This document shows, in pieces, positions 47,421 through 56,338 of a stretch of 64,000 bases of DNA. Under the pieces are notes generated by a model. It was not told where the DNA came from, ran no database searches, and saw only the letters and a list, made by a program, of their open reading frames with translations. The position numbers were made by a program, and so were the translations under genes. Position 1 is the stretch's first letter; every line of letters starts with the position of its first letter. The stretch comes from Arcobacter sp. (GTDB taxonomy: Bacteria; Campylobacterota; Campylobacteria; Campylobacterales; Sulfurimonadaceae): NCBI GenBank assembly GCA_024637195.1, contig JAGXFN010000002.1, positions 273,723 to 337,722 on the forward strand. Reading direction: 5' to 3'.

Positions 47421-48602
47421 TTATATTCTGTCTTCGTTTATTTCGCCGGAAGCGATTGGGGAAATGACGATGCTTGAGTCTGCACCCCATTTCCACTTGT
47501 AATTATAACTAGATAGAGTGAACGCTTCACCTGGAATGACGTTTATCTCGAAGACGCCGTTCGCATCGGTGCAGAGATCCCTCTGAATCCAGTTTGATCC
47601 CAGCGCAGAGACACGGGCATCTTTGACGGGATTTCCGTTATCATAAACCATTGTTGCTTTGTAGACGCCGGGCTGCTGAACAGATGCCTTCGCAAGGCTC
47701 CATGTGCCCGAATGGCTGATCTGCGCCGAATAGCTTCCGTCTGCCTGTCGCATCGCAACACCCTCTTCTATCCACAGACCAATCCCGTAGTCGTAGTACC
47801 ACAGTGCTACACTGGGCGCACTAAGCTGAGCGATCGCGGGGAAGTTTACAATGCCTACGGTGTTAAGAGAGAGAGCGTTTTGGTTATTATCTTCGATCTC
47901 TACGGCCATATATCCGTAAGAGACAAGAGGAACGACGGTTCCTGCGCTGTTTTTACCCTTGTACTCTCCGGGAAAAGCGAGTTTTCCATGGGTTGTATAG
48001 GTGTTTTCATAGGCTAGCGAGACGGAGACAGAACCGGTATAGAGTTCGCCGGATATCTTGCTATAGCTGTCATTATAGAAATATGCAAAAGCACCTGTCT
48101 GTGCCTCTACCGTCTTTTGTACAGCGCTGTCAAAGCTTTCTGTTTTGTCATAGGCATCAAGCTCATAGACCAGGTGGTTAGGCGAGAGCGATGTCGTGTC
48201 TTTCGAGTACAGCTCTACGGCGATGACCGCGCTGTTCTTATAGTAGCCTTCATATTCAAAATTGACAACTGCCCTGCTTTTTTCAGGTATATTGCTTAAT
48301 GTATAATTTCCATTTTCATCGGTTGTCGCTGTACAGCCGTCAAGGGTGACCTCGACGCCTTGAAGCGGGAGTTTTGATGTACTGTCAAGGATCTGTCCTT
48401 CCTGCATGGCAGGACCGCTTTGGCAAACAGTAATGACTGTTTCAATAATCTGTTCTTGAGGGAAGAATGTTTTTATCTCTTCTTGTAAGAGCGCCTGTAA
48501 GGCCTGGGCCGAGGTTTCTCCCTCTGGTAATTCGCCGCCGCAGCCCTGCATAAAGAGTGCCGCTGTGAATGGAATGAGTAAGTGTTTTGATAAAGATTTC
48601 AT
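47421..48602 (-). CDS. lipoprotein with carboxypeptidase-regulatory-like domains
   Basis: A 393-residue lipoprotein: signal peptide with lipobox FMQGC (cysteine about 21), then a region with GQILDSTSKLPLQGVEVTLDG and TTDENGNYTLSNIP, which is a carboxypeptidase regulatory-like (CnaB-type) beta-sandwich, and a similar repeat near the end (DNGNPVKDARVSALG, TDANGVFEINVIPG). The middle is a beta-rich region with no known motif. It is transcribed just ahead of the beta-helix gene, and the two may form a surface complex. No enzyme site is visible. Confidence 0.72.
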   Translation of the reverse strand: MKSLSKHLLIPFTAALFMQGCGGELPEGETSAQALQALLQEEIKTFFPQEQIIETVITVCQSGPAMQEGQILDSTSKLPLQGVEVTLDGCTATTDENGNYTLSNIPEKSRAVVNFEYEGYYKNSAVIAVELYSKDTTSLSPNHLVYELDAYDKTESFDSAVQKTVEAQTGAFAYFYNDSYSKISGELYTGSVSVSLAYENTYTTHGKLAFPGEYKGKNSAGTVVPLVSYGYMAVEIEDNNQNALSLNTVGIVNFPAIAQLSAPSVALWYYDYGIGLWIEEGVAMRQADGSYSAQISHSGTWSLAKASVQQPGVYKATMVYDNGNPVKDARVSALGSNWIQRDLCTDANGVFEINVIPGEAFTLSSYNYKWKWGADSSIVISPIASGEINEDRI

Positions 48603-48879
48603 GATTCTCCTTTAATCGAATCGAGTTATTTGTCCTGAAAATTTAACGGAGAAAAGTAAATGAAACAGACATTGAAACATAAGAAAAAATGATATAAAAG
48701 ATAAATTATTATGCATTCAAAACCGCTAAAATATGTTATAAACGCTAAAAAATAATATTCCAAAAAAATGAATTCTGCAATTTTTGTAACATTAAAAAAT
48801 ATTATTTTAGTATTTTGATTTTAGTGTGTGAGAGAAGTGAAGGTGTAAAAAGAAGAAAAAAGTTCTTTGGATATGCCCT
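48603..48879. promoter_or_regulatory. AT-rich gap before the lipoprotein gene
   Basis: No gene is seen here. It must hold the minus-strand promoter of the lipoprotein/beta-helix pair. CTAAAAAATAATATT (48745-48759) and AATATTATTTTAG (48798-48810) form an imperfect inverted repeat, and the word CGCTAAAA occurs twice 19 bases apart (about 48724 and 48743). These may be regulator sites or a weak hairpin following the YdcF gene. Confidence 0.35.
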
Positions 48880-49560
48880 TTATGGCAGGGGTTTGATCAT
48901 GTTTATATCTTTTTCCCATTCGCCATTGTGCAGTCGGCTGTAGTAGCGTGTAAAAAAGAGGAAAGGATACTTGTACTTTACAAGGTTGTAGCCCAGTTTT
49001 ACAAGTTCTAAGAAAACGTACTCCCGCTCCTGCTTGCTGTAGAGGTATGCCGAAGAGCTCTTCCATTGGTAAGAAGGTGTGAGGGTATATTCGAGCCCAT
49101 TTTCTTTGTATTTCGCGATCTGGTCTGCAAGAATACGAATACGTCTGGTATGCATCGGCGTGCTGACGAACAAGACGCTTTTAAACCTATGTTTGAGCAT
49201 AAAGTCCCGAATCAACAAGAGTTCGGTAACGGTGTTTCTAGCGGTCCCTATCTTGATATGGATAAGCCTGCTTTTTTGAATATTTTCAGCGAGCAGAAGG
49301 GCTTCTTTGCGCTTGTCCCTTTCATCTGTATAGCGGTTTTGGCCGGTGTGGATAAAGAGCGCGGATGAGGAATAGCCTTGCGTATAAAGTTCAACAGCTT
49401 TGCGCAGACGTTTACCGTCATCACCGCCAAGCGAAACAATGATATCTGACTTTTTTGGAGCTTGTCCCACATCCATAAAGTCTCCAAGCGAAAAAATACC
49501 ATAGATCAGAAAAGAACATAACAGAGTAAAAACAATAACCTTATTTCTCACTATAAACAT
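48880..49560 (-). CDS. YdcF/ElyC-family DUF218 membrane protein
   Basis: A 226-residue protein with one N-terminal membrane helix (about 7-26) and a DUF218 domain: DIIVSLGGDDGKRLRKAVELY, SARFIHTGQ-like ALFIHTGQN, and a T-x4-N-T motif ARNTVTELLLIRDFM. The family (YdcF, SanA, ElyC) acts in envelope and polysaccharide steps, with no agreed reaction. Its promoter lies in the 69-base gap shared with the divergent phosphatase gene, where TATAAT-like words occur on both strands. Confidence 0.8.
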   Translation of the reverse strand: MFIVRNKVIVFTLLCSFLIYGIFSLGDFMDVGQAPKKSDIIVSLGGDDGKRLRKAVELYTQGYSSSALFIHTGQNRYTDERDKRKEALLLAENIQKSRLIHIKIGTARNTVTELLLIRDFMLKHRFKSVLFVSTPMHTRRIRILADQIAKYKENGLEYTLTPSYQWKSSSAYLYSKQEREYVFLELVKLGYNLVKYKYPFLFFTRYYSRLHNGEWEKDINMIKPLP

Positions 49561-49629
49561 CCTATAATAATATTTTTAAACTAAAATGGATATGATTATA
49601 TCATTCTATGTTAATAAAAAAGGAAGGGC

Positions 49630-50412
49630 ATGTTGAATAAAGTATTTTCAAATTTCCAAAATAAAATCAATTTATTGTTCAACAACACAAATAATCCGGG
49701 CCGAATGTTCAGTCTTGATCTACATTCTCACCTTATTGCGGGAGTAGATGACGGGGTAGAGACGATAGATGAGTCGATAGAAATCATACTTGAACTTAAA
49801 AAACTCGGGGTTTTCAATATCATTACGACACCGCACATCAAACAAGAAAGATACCCCAACAGCTCGATGCAGATCAAATGCGGCCTTGGCTTGCTTAGAA
49901 AAGAGCTGAACAGAAGAAAGATAAAGATCCGTATTGATGTGGCGGCGGAGTATTATGCCGATGAGTATTTTTTAGAACTGCTGCTTAAACGTGACATTAT
50001 GACCTTTGGCGAGAGCTATGTGCTCTTCGAGCTCTCCTACAAGCACTGCCCGAGCAATCTTGAAGAGATCATCGACGCCATTAAAGAGGCAGGATATATC
50101 CCTGTGTTGGCGCATCCTGAACGCTATCTCTACATGCTGGAAAATTTTCATCTCTACCATATGATGAAAGACAAAGGAGTTTACTTCCAGCTCAATATCA
50201 ACTCACTCAGCGGCTACTACTCGCCAAAAGCACGCAAGATCGCCAAGACACTGCTGAAAAAAGACATGATAGAGTTCGTAGGAAGTGACACGCATAAGAT
50301 GAAACACCTTGAAGCTTTGAAACAGACGGTCAATACACGCCAGTTCAAACGTCTTTTCAACTCCGGAAAGATCTTGAACAATGCATTGATCTGCCCGGGG
50401 AGCAGTAGCTAG
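49630..50412 (+). CDS. CpsB/YwqE-type PHP tyrosine-protein phosphatase
   Basis: Manganese-dependent phosphatase that would remove phosphate from the C-terminal tyrosines of the Wzc-type kinase. The 260 residues contain the PHP metal motifs LHSHLIAGVDDG (H32, H34, D40), TTPHI (H69), AHPERY and GSDTHKM, as in Streptococcus CpsB. There is an N-terminal extension of about 28 residues. It lies convergent with the kinase gene, which overlaps it by four bases at their stop codons. Ribosome site AAGGAAGG. Confidence 0.9.
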   Translation: MLNKVFSNFQNKINLLFNNTNNPGRMFSLDLHSHLIAGVDDGVETIDESIEIILELKKLGVFNIITTPHIKQERYPNSSMQIKCGLGLLRKELNRRKIKIRIDVAAEYYADEYFLELLLKRDIMTFGESYVLFELSYKHCPSNLEEIIDAIKEAGYIPVLAHPERYLYMLENFHLYHMMKDKGVYFQLNINSLSGYYSPKARKIAKTLLKKDMIEFVGSDTHKMKHLEALKQTVNTRQFKRLFNSGKILNNALICPGSSS

Positions 50413-52727
50413 TAGCTTGATCCGTACCCGTAGCTAAAGTTGTTCTCCTCAAGACCGTTGACAACCAAGCCTATATTTTTGAACTTGTGATCAGCCTTCA
50501 GACGGTTGATATTTTTTATAAAATCTTTTTTGGAGTAATCGAGTTTTAGGACGATAAGTGAGATGTCGGAGGCGTGCATCAGCACTGAAGCGTCCGTTAC
50601 ATGCCCGATAGGAGGCGAATCAAACAAGATATAGTCATACTTGCTTGAGAGCGCTTTGAGCACCATCTTGAATGATTCGCCCAGCAACAGTTCCGAGGGA
50701 TTCGGCGGAACCGGCCCGGCGGGAATGACGTGCAGGTTCGGTGTCTCTTTTGAGGTCTTGATAACATCCTCTAGGTTCGATTGTCCCGATAATAGGGTGC
50801 TCATCCCGATGCTATTTCGAATAATGAGTTTTTCATGCACCTTCGGTTTACGCATATCCAGATCGACAAGCAGGACCTTCTTCTCGGTCAGGGCGATGAT
50901 CTTGGCCAGTTCGCAGATCAGGGTCGTCTTGCCCTCTCCGGAGATAGATGAGGTGATGGTGATAAGCTTGCTGGTGTTGTGACTTTGGAAAAAGTCAACG
51001 TTTGTCCGTACGACTCGCATCGCCTCATAAAAAGACTGACTCTTCTTTTTGAGGTTAATAAACTGCGGGATCATACCGAAAATAGGGATAGTAGTATTTT
51101 CGGTGATGTCTGTAACACTCCGTATGAAGTCATGCCGCTTAGCCCGCATGAAAGCAGCGATGATACCGACGATCAGACCGATAAAGAGACCGGCAATAAG
51201 CATAATGATGCGCTTGGGCTTGATGGGCTCTTTTCTCAAAACCGAGAGATCGATAACCCGAGTTCCTGAGAGAGTAGACGATTGCAAGATCGCTGTTTCT
51301 GCTCTTTTTTCCAGCAAAAAGGAGTAGATCTTCTCGTTGGCCATAAAACTTCTGCTTAGCTGGGCGAGCTCCTGCTCCTGTTTCGGCAGGGATTCAAAAG
51401 AGCTCTTTTCTTTGTGAATGATTTCCGCTAGAGACTGCTTTTGCTGTTTTCTGTTGCTCAAGCTATGTTTTAGCGCTTCAATTAAGGTATTTTTGAGCGC
51501 TTTTGACTGTTCTTTTGTTTTGATAACGTCAGGATGGAACTTGGTGTAGTCAACAAGAAGCGACTTTTCAAGCGAATTGGACTCCTGTATCTTTTGGATC
51601 AAAGAGATGATAGAGGGACTCGCAGACTGTATCGAATCCACATTGATCCCTTCGATACTTTGATGCGTCTGCACAAAATCCAAAATGTTCTCAATCACAT
51701 TGATCTGAATATCGAGTTCGTAGACCTTGCTCTCAAGATCACTTAACTTTTCTGCTGTCATCAGTGCTTTGTTGCCGATGTCGATGATGGTATTTGTCGA
51801 CTTGTACTGCTGAAGATTGGTTGCCGATTTACTCAGGGTAGTGTGAATGGCCGTGAGCTGCTTATCGATAAAGTCAAGTGATTTCTCGGCACTTTTTTTC
51901 TTTATTTGCAGGTTTTGATCGATATAGGCGTTGATGATGGCCGCAAGGATCTCCTGCGCACGCTGAGCAATCGTGTCGTCGTAGGAAAGCTGGACAACAC
52001 TTCCATTCTTTGTAGAGGGAGAAACTGCTAAAAACTTTTCAATATCGATTGCATCTTCATTGTCTTGTATGCTAAAGCTGTAGTTTTCATTGAACAGCGT
52101 ATGGATCTTCTGTACCTTGATCGTAAACCACGGGGTACGGATCGGTATGTCAAACTTATGGATGGCATGATAAGCAATGGGAACTTCATCTTGGGGAACA
52201 GGCCCGAAAAAGGATTTGATCAGATAAATGGTTCTGTTCATCAAAGAGGCTTTTACTATAAGATGAAAACTGTTCTTGTCCGCAGGGATCAGCTTGATCC
52301 TCTCTCCTTCTAGTTTGTCGATTATAAACTCAGTCGTAACGATAAAAGGAGACTTCTTGTAGAGCTCTTCCGTTTTTAAGTTTTTCGAACTGAAGTAGCG
52401 TATGCCCAGGTTGAGGTTTTCAAGGGCTTTTTTCCTGACTGAGTACGAACTTAAGATTGCCATCTCATTTTCGACATTATTGATATCTATTCCGCGCGCA
52501 TCAGACATAAAGTCGATGTTCTTAGAGACTTTTCCCGTAAGGATCTCTATGGAGCTGACCGCCTGATAGGTGTTTGGAGTGATGTAGGCGACTGCACCTG
52601 CAAAGAGCATGAAGATCAACGCTATAGTGATAATAGAGTATTTATACTCGCGCAGGGTCATGAAGATTTCAGAAAAATTGATCTCTCCTTCGGGGAGAGA
52701 GGACGAATGTTTACTGTTATTTGACAC
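50409..52727 (-). CDS. Wzc-type polysaccharide co-polymerase with BY-kinase
   Basis: A 772-residue inner-membrane protein. The N-terminal Wzz domain has TM1 (about 30-49) and a long periplasmic coiled-coil, TM2 lies near 500-524, and the cytoplasmic kinase follows with Walker A GEGKTT (597-602), Walker A' LLVDLDMRKP and Walker B ILFDSPP. The C-terminal tail NNFSYGYGSSY holds three tyrosines (Y766, Y768, Y772), the autophosphorylation cluster, shorter than in E. coli Wzc. It controls chain length and export together with the phosphatase and the outer-membrane lipoprotein. The TAG stop shares CTAG with the phosphatase TAG. Confidence 0.92.
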   Translation of the reverse strand: MSNNSKHSSSLPEGEINFSEIFMTLREYKYSIITIALIFMLFAGAVAYITPNTYQAVSSIEILTGKVSKNIDFMSDARGIDINNVENEMAILSSYSVRKKALENLNLGIRYFSSKNLKTEELYKKSPFIVTTEFIIDKLEGERIKLIPADKNSFHLIVKASLMNRTIYLIKSFFGPVPQDEVPIAYHAIHKFDIPIRTPWFTIKVQKIHTLFNENYSFSIQDNEDAIDIEKFLAVSPSTKNGSVVQLSYDDTIAQRAQEILAAIINAYIDQNLQIKKKSAEKSLDFIDKQLTAIHTTLSKSATNLQQYKSTNTIIDIGNKALMTAEKLSDLESKVYELDIQINVIENILDFVQTHQSIEGINVDSIQSASPSIISLIQKIQESNSLEKSLLVDYTKFHPDVIKTKEQSKALKNTLIEALKHSLSNRKQQKQSLAEIIHKEKSSFESLPKQEQELAQLSRSFMANEKIYSFLLEKRAETAILQSSTLSGTRVIDLSVLRKEPIKPKRIIMLIAGLFIGLIVGIIAAFMRAKRHDFIRSVTDITENTTIPIFGMIPQFINLKKKSQSFYEAMRVVRTNVDFFQSHNTSKLITITSSISGEGKTTLICELAKIIALTEKKVLLVDLDMRKPKVHEKLIIRNSIGMSTLLSGQSNLEDVIKTSKETPNLHVIPAGPVPPNPSELLLGESFKMVLKALSSKYDYILFDSPPIGHVTDASVLMHASDISLIVLKLDYSKKDFIKNINRLKADHKFKNIGLVVNGLEENNFSYGYGSSY

Positions 52728-52774
52728 GTTGATTCCTTTTATGGATGTTAGATATCTTTCTATAGCACCGATGT

Positions 52775-53596
52775 CTAATTTAAAATTCTATTATCAAGCT
52801 CTTGTACCACCTTGATCTGTACATAAGGGGTCAATATGGCCGCTATCAGCTCGAAAAACGGCATCTGCTCAGTAAAGTTCTTGTTGATCGCTTTCATAGT
52901 ACGCGGCTGTACATACACGACATCGTTGGGATGGAGCATCAAGCTGGCAAAGCGCATGGTAGACAGATCTGTCAGATCGACCTCATGGACTTCGGGCTTG
53001 CGCAGATCGCCGCCGCGGAGGATCTTGATGTTGGTACGCATCGCATCATCAGTAAGATCCCCGCTGGTGGCCAGTGCTTCATACAGGGTCATGGTCCCGT
53101 GCGTTACGATAACGGTTCCGGGACGATTGACTTCTCCTAGCACAAAAAGTTTCTGGCCCAGAATCTTGACGGTCACAAAAGGAGTGCGGAGGTATTTTTT
53201 GTATTCCTTTATGAGTTTTTCAGCCGCCTCATCCTCAGTCAATCCGGCTATCTTTACCTTGCCGACAAGAGGAAGGATTATCGTACCCTCATTTCCGACT
53301 AAAACTCCCTCGTCTCCAATACGCTGTGTGTAGTTTGTGGTTTCACCGCCTGTGCTCAAAAGCTGGCTTAGCTGATTGACGGTGGCCGACTGGTTATAAG
53401 CGGTGATACTGATGCGATCACCTTTTGCGATCTTCCACTCAAACTTGGTCGATTTGCTGAACTCCTCATCAGATGTCTGTCGTATAACTGGAGTGTTGTC
53501 ATCTTCGTTAAAGAGTCTATACTCTTTGTTGCTTGTACACCCGCCTAAAATCATTGCTGCTAGAAAAAATAAAAAAAAGTGTTTGCCTTTTTTCAT
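52775..53596 (-). CDS. Wza-like polysaccharide export lipoprotein
   Basis: A 273-residue outer-membrane export protein. ATG 53596 is chosen over the 53626 start because it has AGGAGG eight bases upstream and begins a proper signal peptide MKKGKHFFLFFLAAMILGGC with lipobox and cysteine at 20. The Poly_export domain (WKIAKGDRISITAYNQ) is followed by an SLBB domain (KLFVLGEVNRPGTVIV). It is shorter than E. coli Wza (379) and has no obvious C-terminal barrel helix. It works with the Wzc-type kinase just downstream. Confidence 0.88.
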   Translation of the reverse strand: MKKGKHFFLFFLAAMILGGCTSNKEYRLFNEDDNTPVIRQTSDEEFSKSTKFEWKIAKGDRISITAYNQSATVNQLSQLLSTGGETTNYTQRIGDEGVLVGNEGTIILPLVGKVKIAGLTEDEAAEKLIKEYKKYLRTPFVTVKILGQKLFVLGEVNRPGTVIVTHGTMTLYEALATSGDLTDDAMRTNIKILRGGDLRKPEVHEVDLTDLSTMRFASLMLHPNDVVYVQPRTMKAINKNFTEQMPFFELIAAILTPYVQIKVVQELDNRILN

Positions 53597-53626
53597 TGTA
53601 CTTACCTCCTTTGTGATGTGTGTCAT

Positions 53627-54550
53627 TTATAATCCTTTGCGTCCGAGGACGACCATGATGGTTTTGTATACGGTTAATAGTTCGACGATAACGTTCCAGT
53701 GTTTGATGTAATAAAAGTCGTACATCAGTTTTTGGCGCGTATCAAACTCATTCTGCCCATAAGGGTAATGTACTTGTGCCCAGCCCGTTATCCCCGGGCG
53801 GACGGTATGCCGCTCGCTATAGTAGGGAATGACTTTCTCATATCCCTGCACCAAAATATCCCACTCCGCGCGCGGACCGATAAAATGCATCTCCCCTTTG
53901 AGAACATTCCACATCTGCGGCAGTTCGTCAATACGGCTCTTTCGCATAAAGTTCCCAAAAGGAAAGATGCGGGTGTCATTTTTTTGCGTATAGGGATCAA
54001 AATGGCTATTGATGTGCATGGAGCGGAACTTCGCACACATAAAAGGCTTGCCGTTTATCCCCACGCGCGACTGCCGGAAGATGACCGGACCCGGAGACTC
54101 CTTTTTGATCCGGTAGACAGAGAAGAGCAAAACCGGCCAGGTGCACAAAAATAGCGAGACAACCGCGAGAATGTCAAAGCAGCGTTTTTGAAAGTACTGC
54201 CAGGTGCTGAAGTGGGAGACCTCCTCCAAAAAAGAGAGGCTGAAGAGGTCGTTGGAGGGAATATAGCATTTGTTCAAAACCCGCTCCATAAAGTGCTCCA
54301 GCGTGAGATACCTCACCCCATCAAGCTCAACACGGGTCAAAAATTTTATGAGTTCGTCAGAAGGCGCGTCATGCAGATTGAGAACAATCATCTTGCTTTT
54401 GTCAATGTTCAAGTACGCGTTGAGATCACCAATAAGTTCTTCGTCATCTCTGTGTTCAACCGGAATATTGAAAATATCAGAAGAGACCCGTTTCGCTAAA
54501 CGCTGTTGTTCAAGGGCCGTAAAGTCATATTTAGTACCAAGCAATATCAA
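53627..54550 (-). CDS. initiating sugar-phosphate transferase (polyprenyl-phosphate)
   Basis: Starts the repeat unit by moving a hexose- or hexosamine-1-phosphate onto undecaprenyl phosphate. The 307 residues have an N-terminal soluble region (1-115), one reentrant membrane helix with SLFLCTWPVLLFSV, and the catalytic domain: ESPGPVIFRQSRVGINGKPF, KFRSMH, RKSRIDELPQ and FIGPRAEW, then the ending PGITGWAQV. The four membrane helices that precede the soluble domain in WbaP-type enzymes are absent. The start is TTG 54550 behind GGGG. It is first gene of this minus-strand operon. Confidence 0.88.
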   Translation of the reverse strand: MILLGTKYDFTALEQQRLAKRVSSDIFNIPVEHRDDEELIGDLNAYLNIDKSKMIVLNLHDAPSDELIKFLTRVELDGVRYLTLEHFMERVLNKCYIPSNDLFSLSFLEEVSHFSTWQYFQKRCFDILAVVSLFLCTWPVLLFSVYRIKKESPGPVIFRQSRVGINGKPFMCAKFRSMHINSHFDPYTQKNDTRIFPFGNFMRKSRIDELPQMWNVLKGEMHFIGPRAEWDILVQGYEKVIPYYSERHTVRPGITGWAQVHYPYGQNEFDTRQKLMYDFYYIKHWNVIVELLTVYKTIMVVLGRKGL

Positions 54551-54582
54551 ACATTCCCCTTGGGATAATTATTAAAGATTAA

Positions 54583-54588
54583 ATTATA
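54583..54588 (-). promoter_or_regulatory. -10 box of the export/initiation operon
   Basis: TATAAT on the minus strand at 54588-54583, about 33 bases before the TTG start of the sugar transferase, in an AT-rich stretch. No -35 is recognisable. Confidence 0.45.
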
Positions 54589-54754
54589 TTGTTTTTAGTT
54601 AATTTTTAACTTAAACAAATCATGCACCCGACAAATATGAGACTGATATTAATTAACGCAGATAGAATGAGAAAAGAAGTTCATGGACGGATATGTTCGC
54701 TTCACTTATGCGCAAAGAAGGCTCCAACCGCTATAAAATTTCACTTCTACACTG

Positions 54755-54760
54755 TATAAT
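54755..54760 (+). promoter_or_regulatory. -10 box six bases before the kinase ATG
   Basis: A perfect TATAAT at 54755-54760 is followed by CCTCTT and then the ATG at 54767. Transcription would start at or next to the ATG. No ribosome site is present. The 150 bases before it hold no gene. Confidence 0.5.
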
Positions 54761-54766
54761 CCTCTT

Positions 54767-56335
54767 ATGCTATCACTTCGTCAGAAACTTCGCCCTTCGG
54801 CCCCATATTTTTTAAGCGATTTTACTCTCGCGCAGGTGCACAACTTTGCTACGGTGCTTGTGCTTCTTATCACGGTTCTTTTCGCCTATTTGCTGACACA
54901 AGAGGAGTACCGGCTGTATGAGAAGCAGCTGCACCTTGAGCATGAGCAGTTTATACAGAAACAGCATCAAGAGGTCAAAACGCTTTCACAGCAGATGGCT
55001 TTGCTGATGGAGTATGAACTCGAAAAGAAGAGTGCACCTGCGTCGCTCGAACGGATTTCTGCCATTTTTACCAAAGACAGCAACCGTTTTGTCCAGCTTT
55101 TTGACAATCAGAAAAAAGCGCTGTTTCAATCTTGCAGTATCGAAAAGAGCATAGAAGCTATAGCAGCGTTACCGAGGCAGGAGATGTTGCGTATGGAAGC
55201 AAAGCAGGGTGACTCGGTACGCCCGATCCTCGTCTACGCAGAAAAGCTGAACAATGGCTACACTCTCATCAGCGGCATCTACACCCACCCCTGTGAGACT
55301 CTTCTCTGCGAGCGTCAGGGAAAATTAAAAAGCCGTCTGATCAAGATTGTTTTGGGGATCGTGACCTTTGCCTTCATTCTTTTTGGGGTGATGTTTGCCA
55401 TTAATAAGATTATTAGTGCCCTTATGCAGCGCGATATTGAGGGCTTTTTGAGCTTTTTTGAGGGTGCGGCCCACCATGACCAGGTCATCAACTACAAGCA
55501 GATATTTTTCAAAGAACTTCGCACGATGGGCACCTATGCCAACCAGATGGCCGAGACCATCATGTCGCAAAAGCACTCCCTGCAAGAGCTCAACGCTTCG
55601 CTCGAAGACAAGGTAAAAAGCAAAACACTTGCGTTGGAGATGAAAAACCTGGACCTGCAAAAAGCCCAGCACTTTTCCCAGTCTCTGCTCGATTCGCAAA
55701 AAAGATTTTTGCGCCACGCCGTGCATGAGACTTCCACGCCGCTGAGCGTTATAATGACCAGCATCGAGCTCTTTACGATGCGCCACGGCAAGGACAGACA
55801 ACTTTCCAAGATCGATGCGGCAGCCAAAAATATCTTTAGCATTTATGACGACCTGAGCTATCTGGTAAAAAAAGATCAGGTCGACTACCCGCGCTCCGCC
55901 ATCAATCTCAATGTCTACCTCCAGGGCCGAATCGACTTTTTTGACGAGGTCGCCCAGCTAGCGAGACTGTGCTTTCATTTTGAGCCCTGCCACACTCCGG
56001 GCTATATCTACTTTAACGAGACCAAGCTGCAGCGCATCGTCGACAACAATATCACCAATGCGATCAAGTACACTCTTCCCTCAGAGACTATTACTCTCAA
56101 AACCACACTGCAGGGTGCAAAAATCAGCTTTGAGATCTTCAGCCGCTCCAAAAAGATACAGAACACGCAGAAGATCTTCGAGCCTTATTACCGCGAAGAA
56201 CAGACCGCCGAAGGCTTTGGTCTGGGACTCAACCTGGTACACTCCATCTGTAAAGAAGAGGGCGTAGCCATCGAGATCGATTCGAGCGACGCGCTGACGC
56301 GCTTTCGCTACAACTTTAAGGTCATGGGGAGCTAG
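54767..56335 (+). CDS. sensor histidine kinase
   Basis: A 522-residue membrane kinase with TM1 (about 25-43), an extracytoplasmic sensor domain (about 45-190, containing Cys residues C123, C176 and C181), TM2 (about 192-213), a coiled-coil linker, the phospho-acceptor H320 in RHAVHETSTPLSV, and the ATPase domain with the N-box (N427-N431, NNITNAIK) and GFGLGLNLV. The ligand is unknown, but the downstream genes point to acetate or another short carboxylate. It is followed after three bases by its response regulator. The mRNA may be leaderless. Confidence 0.9.
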   Translation: MLSLRQKLRPSAPYFLSDFTLAQVHNFATVLVLLITVLFAYLLTQEEYRLYEKQLHLEHEQFIQKQHQEVKTLSQQMALLMEYELEKKSAPASLERISAIFTKDSNRFVQLFDNQKKALFQSCSIEKSIEAIAALPRQEMLRMEAKQGDSVRPILVYAEKLNNGYTLISGIYTHPCETLLCERQGKLKSRLIKIVLGIVTFAFILFGVMFAINKIISALMQRDIEGFLSFFEGAAHHDQVINYKQIFFKELRTMGTYANQMAETIMSQKHSLQELNASLEDKVKSKTLALEMKNLDLQKAQHFSQSLLDSQKRFLRHAVHETSTPLSVIMTSIELFTMRHGKDRQLSKIDAAAKNIFSIYDDLSYLVKKDQVDYPRSAINLNVYLQGRIDFFDEVAQLARLCFHFEPCHTPGYIYFNETKLQRIVDNNITNAIKYTLPSETITLKTTLQGAKISFEIFSRSKKIQNTQKIFEPYYREEQTAEGFGLGLNLVHSICKEEGVAIEIDSSDALTRFRYNFKVMGS

Positions 56336-56338
56336 ACG

